Assembly (NCBI GenBank): GCA_023135025.1
Contig: JAGLTY010000038.1
Location: forward strand, 1-10,809
Length of the DNA: 10,809 bases
Reading direction: 5' to 3'
Source: Bacteroidales bacterium
GTDB taxonomy: Bacteria; Bacteroidota; Bacteroidia; Bacteroidales; GCA-2748055
Shown piece after piece: positions 6,782 to 10,809 of the stretch (its first letter is position 1; each line of letters starts with the position of its first letter). The notes under the pieces were generated by a model. It made no database searches. It saw only the letters and a list, made by a program, of their open reading frames with translations, and was not told the DNA's origin. The translations under genes and the position numbers were made by a program.

Positions 6782-7966
6782 TTACGGTTTTAATTTTTTG
6801 GCCAGTTCAAGGGTCTTCTGTGCCCTCTTTACCACGGGTGGGTCAATCATTTTGCTCCCCAGAGCCACCACACCCGATCCACGCGCTTCAGCCTCCTCAA
6901 AAGCCTCCACAATCCGCCTGGCTTTTTTGATCTCATCCTCCCCGGGAACAAAAGCCTCATGGATCACAGGAACCTGCCTGGGATGGATACACCCCATCCC
7001 CTCAAATCCCAGTGATCTGGAGGTTTCCACATTCTTTCGCAGTCCATCCATATTGGCCACATCCGAGTAGACCGAATCGATGGGCTGTATTCCCGCCGCC
7101 TTACATGCATTGACCAGCCTGGTACGGGCATAGAGCGACTCCTCGCCCGAATCGGTACGTTTAACCCCAAGATCAGCGGTATAGTCCTCCAGTCCAATGG
7201 CTATGGCCACTACACTATCCGAAGCGGTGGCAATTTCAAAGGCATTCTCCACCCCCAGGCAGCTCTCAATAATGGGCATCAGAAAGATCTCACGCTCCTG
7301 TTCGTGCGCTTTCAGGATAGCCTGAATACGTTCAGCCACCTCTACAACCTGCGAACCATGTTCACATTTGGGCAGCAGCACCAGGTGCAGATGTTGGGGA
7401 ACCACCTCATCCAGGTCCTCCAGTCCCCCCGGCAGCTGATTGATCCGCACCATCCGTTCTGCCCCGTAAAAATCGACCTGGCAAAGGGCATTGCGAACCA
7501 GCAGACGGGCCTCTGCTTTCTTTTGAGGAGCCACCGAATCTTCCAGATCAAGAATGATCCCGTTGGGATGATGGATCCCTGCATTGAGCATCATGCTGGG
7601 TGAGTTCCCGGGGAGGTAGAGTCGGGAGAAGCGGAAACGCTCCCTTCCTGTCTCATAGCGATTCTGCTCGATTACCGGAGGGATCCAGCATTTATCTGTG
7701 ACCTGAAGCTGCTTTACCGCGGCCTCCAGCCTGGCACCGATTACAAAGGGCAGCGCCCCGGAATCCTCAATCTCCACACTGGCATGTGAAACTCCAAGTG
7801 ATTTGAACACCTCCTCTGCCTGCTGCCGAATCTGGTCACCAAACATTCGCTCCACCTTGCTTTGCAGTTTGATGCTAATTCCCCCCTTCTCCAGGAGTTG
7901 CAGTTTCACCTGGCAGTCGGACCGGATCCGGTCCCCCTTGTTTCCTGTGATTGCTATCTGTTTCAT
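6782..7966 (-). CDS. citDE: Fused citrate lyase acyl carrier protein (CitD) and beta subunit (CitE)
   Basis: 394 residues joining two proteins that are separate in enterobacteria. Residues 1-~90 match CitD, the carrier that holds the phosphoribosyl-dephospho-CoA arm: GGISIKLQSKVERMFGDQI (28-46), LGV (57-59) and VEIEDSGALPFVIGARLEAA (64-83). A linker (about 91-108) leads to a full CitE, an HpcH/HpaI-aldolase-fold lyase that cleaves citryl-ACP to oxaloacetate and acetyl-ACP. CitE motifs are FSRLYLPGNSP (113-123), GIILDLEDSVAP (136-147, acidic metal/substrate residues), RINQLPGG (174-181), LMPIIESCLGVENAF (229-243), AIGLEDYTADLG (256-267) and GCIHPRQVPVI (325-335). The frame is continuous across the junction with no internal stop, so the fusion is real in this sequence. 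The likely arm-bearing Ser is Ser16 in RSDCQV, although known CitD proteins have Ser-x-Asp rather than Ser-Asp here. It lies 22 bp after the OadB-like gene and 11 bp before citF. Citramalate lyase is the main alternative. Confidence 0.9.
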   Translation of the reverse strand: MKQIAITGNKGDRIRSDCQVKLQLLEKGGISIKLQSKVERMFGDQIRQQAEEVFKSLGVSHASVEIEDSGALPFVIGARLEAAVKQLQVTDKCWIPPVIEQNRYETGRERFRFSRLYLPGNSPSMMLNAGIHHPNGIILDLEDSVAPQKKAEARLLVRNALCQVDFYGAERMVRINQLPGGLEDLDEVVPQHLHLVLLPKCEHGSQVVEVAERIQAILKAHEQEREIFLMPIIESCLGVENAFEIATASDSVVAIAIGLEDYTADLGVKRTDSGEESLYARTRLVNACKAAGIQPIDSVYSDVANMDGLRKNVETSRSLGFEGMGCIHPRQVPVIHEAFVPGEDEIKKARRIVEAFEEAEARGSGVVALGSKMIDPPVVKRAQKTLELAKKLKP

Positions 7967-7988
7967 ATATGATCAATTATAAATACCT

Positions 7989-9371
7989 CTACCATAAAAA
8001 ACTCAACAATATACCGGCTGCCACTGCAGAGCCGATCACCCCGGCTACATTGGGCGCCATGGCGTACATCAGCAGGTGGTTGGTGGGATCCTCTTTTAGT
8101 CCCACATTCTGCACAACCCGGGCGCTGTCTGGTACTGCCGAAACCCCGGCAGCCCCGATCAACGGATTCAACTTGTTCTCCGCCCTGGAGAAGAGGTTCA
8201 TCACCTTTGCAAATATAATACCTCCGGCGGTAGCCACCATAAAAGAGAGGGCTCCCAGTCCGAAGATCACCAGCGAATCGGTGGTCAGGAACCTGTCCGC
8301 CTGGGTCGATGCCCCTACGGTAAGTCCCAGCATGATGGTGACAATATCGATGAGACTGGTTCGGGCCGTATCGGCCAGCCGTTTGGTCACCCCCGACTCC
8401 TTCAGCAGGTTACCAAAGAAAAGCATCCCCAGCAGCGGAAGCGAGTTGGGCGATATGAAGGTGGTCACCAGCAGTCCGATCAAAGGGAAGAGTATCTTCT
8501 CGAGCTTTGAAACAGCCCGGGGTGGTTTCATACGAATCAATCGCTCCTCACGGGAGGTAAGCAAGCGCATGATAGGTGGCTGGATCACCGGTACCAGTGC
8601 CATGTATGAGTAGGCGGCAATGGCAATGGGACCGATCAGGTTCTTTACAAAAATGGGATCGCCATTGGCCGCTGTTCCGATGATATTCACCCCGTTGGCC
8701 AGCCTCGATGAGAGAAAGATGGCTGTGGGTCCGTCGGCCCCCCCGATGATCCCGATGGCTCCTGCCTCCTGCGGGTGGAAACCCATTGCCAGGGCCCCCA
8801 GGAAAGTGAGAAATATCCCCACCTGCGCTGCTGCCCCCAGCAACATCAGCTTTGGTTTACTGATCAGTGATGAAAAATCGGTCATGGCCCCGATCCCCAG
8901 GAAGATCAGGGGGGGATAGACCCCTTTGAGCACTCCAAAGTAGAGGTAGTGGAGCACACTCCCCTCCTGGTAGATACCGATCTGCATATTCACACCCTCT
9001 CCCTGGAAGAAGGGGATGTTCCCAAAAATGATCCCGATACCTATGGGAATCAGCAGCAGCGGTTCATAATCGTACCTGATGGCCAGAAAAATAAAGAAGA
9101 GCCCCACCACAATCATGATCAGGTGACCTGCGGTGGCGTTCCGGAAGCCTGAATACCTGAAAAACTTACGGATTCCCCTTTCGGCCAGCTCCAATACAGT
9201 TTCCTGCTCGGCAGAGCCGGCATTATCCTTCAGCTCCCCGGGACCGGTTACCACCTGTTCGGTCGTAGAGGAGTTGTCCACCACCGAACCGGTGACCCTG
9301 TCTGGGAATGCCACCCACCTGGCCAGCACGATAATCAGAAAAACGCCTGTAAGTGTCAGGGCTCTTTTCAT
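7989..9371 (-). CDS. mmdB: Sodium-translocating decarboxylase beta subunit (MmdB/OadB/GcdB family)
   Basis: 460 residues, a polytopic inner-membrane protein that removes CO2 from carboxybiotin and couples this to Na+ export. Recognised by FLGIGAMTDF (157-166), IIGGADGPTAIF (208-219), AAYSYMALVPVIQPPIM (252-268), NPLIGAAGVSAVPDSARVV (402-420) and the C-terminal MYAMAPNVAGVIGSAVAAG (435-453). Residues matching the Na+/proton-path positions of Klebsiella OadB are all present: Asp213 (their 203), Tyr256 (229), Asn402, Gly406, Ser411 and Arg418 (373, 377, 382, 389, same spacing). Two additions stand out: an N-terminal extension with its own hydrophobic segment (5-22) and a polar linker (23-75), and about 17 extra residues between Asp213 and Tyr256 (around 226-244, rich in Asn/Gly). 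The gene begins 20 bp after the biotin carrier gene. The family call is firm; the choice of Mmd over Oad or Gcd rests on the neighbouring carboxyltransferase. Confidence 0.94.
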   Translation of the reverse strand: MKRALTLTGVFLIIVLARWVAFPDRVTGSVVDNSSTTEQVVTGPGELKDNAGSAEQETVLELAERGIRKFFRYSGFRNATAGHLIMIVVGLFFIFLAIRYDYEPLLLIPIGIGIIFGNIPFFQGEGVNMQIGIYQEGSVLHYLYFGVLKGVYPPLIFLGIGAMTDFSSLISKPKLMLLGAAAQVGIFLTFLGALAMGFHPQEAGAIGIIGGADGPTAIFLSSRLANGVNIIGTAANGDPIFVKNLIGPIAIAAYSYMALVPVIQPPIMRLLTSREERLIRMKPPRAVSKLEKILFPLIGLLVTTFISPNSLPLLGMLFFGNLLKESGVTKRLADTARTSLIDIVTIMLGLTVGASTQADRFLTTDSLVIFGLGALSFMVATAGGIIFAKVMNLFSRAENKLNPLIGAAGVSAVPDSARVVQNVGLKEDPTNHLLMYAMAPNVAGVIGSAVAAGILLSFLW

Positions 9372-9391
9372 ATTATAATGGACGTTTCATA

Positions 9392-9814
9392 TCAGACAAT
9401 CTCCATGATTATATCTCCCTGTAAAACCGAATCGCCCTGCTGCACCCTGATATTCTCCACCACTCCTGCCCTGTCGGCCAGTACACGGTTCTCCATCTTC
9501 ATCGCTTCCATGATCAGCAATAGCTGCCCCTTCTCCACAATATCTCCCTTTCCAACTTCCAGTTTCGTAATAGCTCCGGGCAACGGGGCCAGGATGGGAT
9601 GCGATGATCCGCCCTCCCTCTTCTCTATTTCCGGATTGACCTGCTGCTTGATGGCGGGACGGATAAGAGTGGGGGTTTTGGAAACTTTAACGGTCCGGTG
9701 CAACTCTACATCGTAAGGGGTTCCGTTCACCTCCAGCCGGGCCAGGTTCTCTTCAATACCATGCACATCCACCGTATAGTCGTTGCCATGTATGGTAAAT
9801 TTAAATTTTTTCAT
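9392..9814 (-). CDS. mmdC: Biotin carboxyl carrier protein of the acyl-CoA decarboxylase (gamma subunit)
   Basis: 140 residues. The C-terminal 72-140 is a biotinyl/lipoyl domain: PILAPLPGAITKLEV (73-87), GDIVEKGQLLLIMEAMKMEN with biotin-acceptor Lys106 in EAMKM, and a closing GVVENI..QGDSVLQGD. The N-terminal part (1-45, beta-rich: FKFTIHGNDYTVDV) and the Pro/Lys linker (46-70, with TLIRPAIKQQVNPEIEK) form the flexible arm that lets biotin shuttle between the soluble carboxyltransferase and the membrane beta subunit. In Mmd/Gcd systems the carrier is a separate protein, as here, whereas in OadA it is fused to the carboxyltransferase. The start is well fixed by a strong Shine-Dalgarno 5 bp upstream. 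A biotin protein ligase must act on it but is not encoded in the window. Confidence 0.93.
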   Translation of the reverse strand: MKKFKFTIHGNDYTVDVHGIEENLARLEVNGTPYDVELHRTVKVSKTPTLIRPAIKQQVNPEIEKREGGSSHPILAPLPGAITKLEVGKGDIVEKGQLLLIMEAMKMENRVLADRAGVVENIRVQQGDSVLQGDIIMEIV

Positions 9815-9819
9815 TGCTA

Positions 9820-9826
9820 CTCCTTT
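9820..9826 (-). promoter_or_regulatory. Strong Shine-Dalgarno site of the biotin carrier gene
   Basis: On the minus strand AAAGGAG lies 5 bp before the ATG at 9814 and overlaps the TAA stop of the OadG-like gene at its first base. It is the best ribosome-binding sequence seen in the window, where most genes lack one or rely on overlap. It may raise carrier synthesis relative to its operon neighbours. Confidence 0.7.
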
Positions 9827-10191
9827 TACAACCGGTTAAACTGATTTCTCACCGCGTAAATCTTGGAACTCCAGGGGGAATAGGTTTTGGAGATCCGCTT
9901 GATAGTCAATACCCCACTCTCTTTGTCATGTATCTCATCCATGTAGAGGTGGAGTGCCATGGCAATGGCTGCAGTGGCCTCTCCCGAGATCGCCTCACCC
10001 TCCACGATCACAGGTGGTTTTCCCAGTCGTACCCTTCTCTTGGTCTTTCCGAGTGCAATCAGCCTGGGAACAGCGCTGAAAAACCAGAACAACAGAACCA
10101 GTGCAGTAAACACAATCAGGTACCCGGACACGGCAATCACCAGCGATTCCAGGGTGATATTGCTCTTTAAAAATATAATGAGTGGCGCCAT
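9826..10191 (-). CDS. mmdD: OadG-family small membrane subunit (delta subunit, MmdD-like)
   Basis: 121 residues. One TM helix (about 18-40, aromatic-rich ending FWFFSAVPRL) leads into a basic segment (KTKRRVRLGK, 49-58, which places the C-terminus in the cytoplasm) and then a longer soluble tail. The tail contains EAISGEATAAIAMALHLYMDEIHD (66-89) and a conserved-looking end, VLTIKRISKTYSPWSSK (94-110). OadG/MmdD subunits have exactly this form, one helix plus a flexible tail, and hold the carboxyltransferase against the membrane subunit. The start ATG shares one base with the carboxyltransferase stop (TGATG, 10193-10189), so translation is probably coupled. It is longer than enterobacterial OadG (around 80 residues), as expected from the Bacteroidota type I recall. 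Assignment rests on topology, the C-terminal pattern and its place between the carboxyltransferase and biotin carrier genes. Confidence 0.85.
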   Translation of the reverse strand: MAPLIIFLKSNITLESLVIAVSGYLIVFTALVLLFWFFSAVPRLIALGKTKRRVRLGKPPVIVEGEAISGEATAAIAMALHLYMDEIHDKESGVLTIKRISKTYSPWSSKIYAVRNQFNRL

Positions 10192-10809
10192 CAGAGTGGG
10201 ATATTGGTATGTTTCCTGGGTGGATTCATCTCCTTTTTAGAAGCCAGTGTCTGCAGTGCGCGCACAATGCGGAACCGGGTATTGCGGGGCTCAATCACAT
10301 CGTCGATGTAGCCGTAGCTGGCCGCTTCATAGGGGTTGGCAAACTTCTCCTTGTACTCCTGCTCCTTCTCCTCGATAAAGCGCTGTGCCTCCTCCCGCTC
10401 CTCTATGCTCTTCAGGGCCTTGCCCTCAAGGATTTCAATGGCACCTTTGGGACCCATCACTGCAATCTCTGCGGTGGGCCAGGCGTAGTTGATATCGCCC
10501 CTCAACTGCTTGGAACTCATCACATCGTGTGCCCCCCCGTACGATTTGCGCAGGGTAATGGTGATCTTGGGTACTGTGGCCTCCCCATAGGCAAACATCA
10601 GCTTGGCACCATGCAGGATGATTCCTCCATGCTCCTGGGCACTCCCCGGCAGAAATCCGGGTACATCCACCAGGGTCACAATGGGAATGTTAAAACAGTC
10701 GCAGAACCGTACAAAACGGGCCGCCTTCCGGGAAGCATTGATATCGAGCACTCCCGCCATATGGTTTGGCTGATTGGCCACCATTCCCACAGGAATCCCA
10801 TTGAATTTG
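10191..10809 (-). CDS. mmdA: Acyl-CoA carboxyltransferase, methylmalonyl-CoA decarboxylase alpha subunit (C-terminal part; 5' end outside window)
   Basis: 205 residues are visible, open to the window edge at 10809; the family is usually about 510-520 residues, so roughly 310 N-terminal residues are missing. The reading starts mid-protein with [20 protein letters not shown], typical of the second (carboxyl-acceptor side) crotonase-fold domain. It continues with [19 protein letters not shown] (46-64), [16 protein letters not shown] (66-81), [14 protein letters not shown] (87-100), [15 protein letters not shown] (105-119) and the terminal [10 protein letters not shown] (196-205). This moves the carboxyl group of an acyl-CoA to biotin. 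Next to OadG-, biotin- and OadB-like genes it is most likely the alpha subunit of Na+-translocating methylmalonyl-CoA decarboxylase, making propionyl-CoA. A glutaconyl-CoA decarboxylase alpha subunit is possible but less likely; an OadA is excluded because that has a pyruvate-carboxylase-type domain. The GTG at 10790 is an internal Val codon, not the start. Confidence 0.9.
   Translation of the reverse strand, partial: KFNGIPVGMVANQPNHMAGVLDINASRKAARFVRFCDCFNIPIVTLVDVPGFLPGSAQEHGGIILHGAKLMFAYGEATVPKITITLRKSYGGAHDVMSSKQLRGDINYAWPTAEIAVMGPKGAIEILEGKALKSIEEREEAQRFIEEKEQEYKEKFANPYEAASYGYIDDVIEPRNTRFRIVRALQTLASKKEMNPPRKHTNIPL

Noticed and set aside
7951..8613. 220-codon plus-strand open frame opposite the OadB-like gene
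   Set aside because: It is antisense to conserved membrane-protein motifs and has a Ser/Pro/Thr-rich composition typical of a shadow frame.
10788..10790. GTG as start codon of the carboxyltransferase
   Set aside because: The frame stays open upstream and encodes KFNGIP, conserved family sequence, so the codon is an internal Val and the gene continues past the window.
9392..10809. Reading the region as an oxaloacetate decarboxylase (OadGAB) operon because of the citrate lyase genes
   Set aside because: The carboxyltransferase is of the acyl-CoA (PccB/MmdA) type and the biotin carrier is a separate protein, unlike OadA.

Overview
The window looks like a chromosomal stretch from a Bacteroidota bacterium, probably a fermentative anaerobe. 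Four things point this way: a membrane-bound acyl-CoA decarboxylase in the order carboxyltransferase, OadG-like, biotin carrier, OadB; an ECF sigma factor followed by a one-TM protein and a DUF4097-like exported protein; lipoproteins with LVSC/LVSAC lipoboxes; and a TAnnTTTG-type -7 element. The phylum call is an inference from gene content; no rRNA or tRNA is present.

Layout: all genes but one lie on the minus strand, so transcription mostly runs from high to low coordinates. Region A (10809 to 5220) is one tight operon of six genes. It encodes the carboxyltransferase (cut by the window edge), OadG-like small subunit, biotin carrier and OadB-like Na+ pump of a sodium-translocating acyl-CoA decarboxylase, most likely methylmalonyl-CoA decarboxylase. 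These are followed without a visible terminator by a fused CitD-CitE protein and CitF, the subunits of a citrate-lyase-type enzyme (citrate or citramalate lyase). Gaps are -1, 11, 20, 22 and 11 bp. The combination suggests a fermentative route in which a C5/C6 acid is cleaved to acetate plus an oxoacid, and carbon reaching succinate/methylmalonyl-CoA is decarboxylated to propionyl-CoA with Na+ export.

Region B (5169 to 3020) is a three-gene regulatory cassette with overlapping genes: an ECF sigma factor with a GTG start, a single-TM protein likely to be its anti-sigma factor or membrane partner, and an exported DUF4097-like protein built from about a dozen aromatic-centred repeats. A perfect 14-bp hairpin at 2960-2992 closes it.

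Region C (2956 to 1) holds one plus-strand, visibly AT-rich orphan lipoprotein gene convergent with region B. Divergent from it is a minus-strand pair: a lipoprotein form of isoaspartyl peptidase/L-asparaginase (Ntn hydrolase) and, 26 bp downstream, a secreted PhoD-like phosphatase truncated by the window start. No RNA gene, CRISPR array, insertion sequence or phage gene was seen, and no gene-free stretch exceeds 300 bp.
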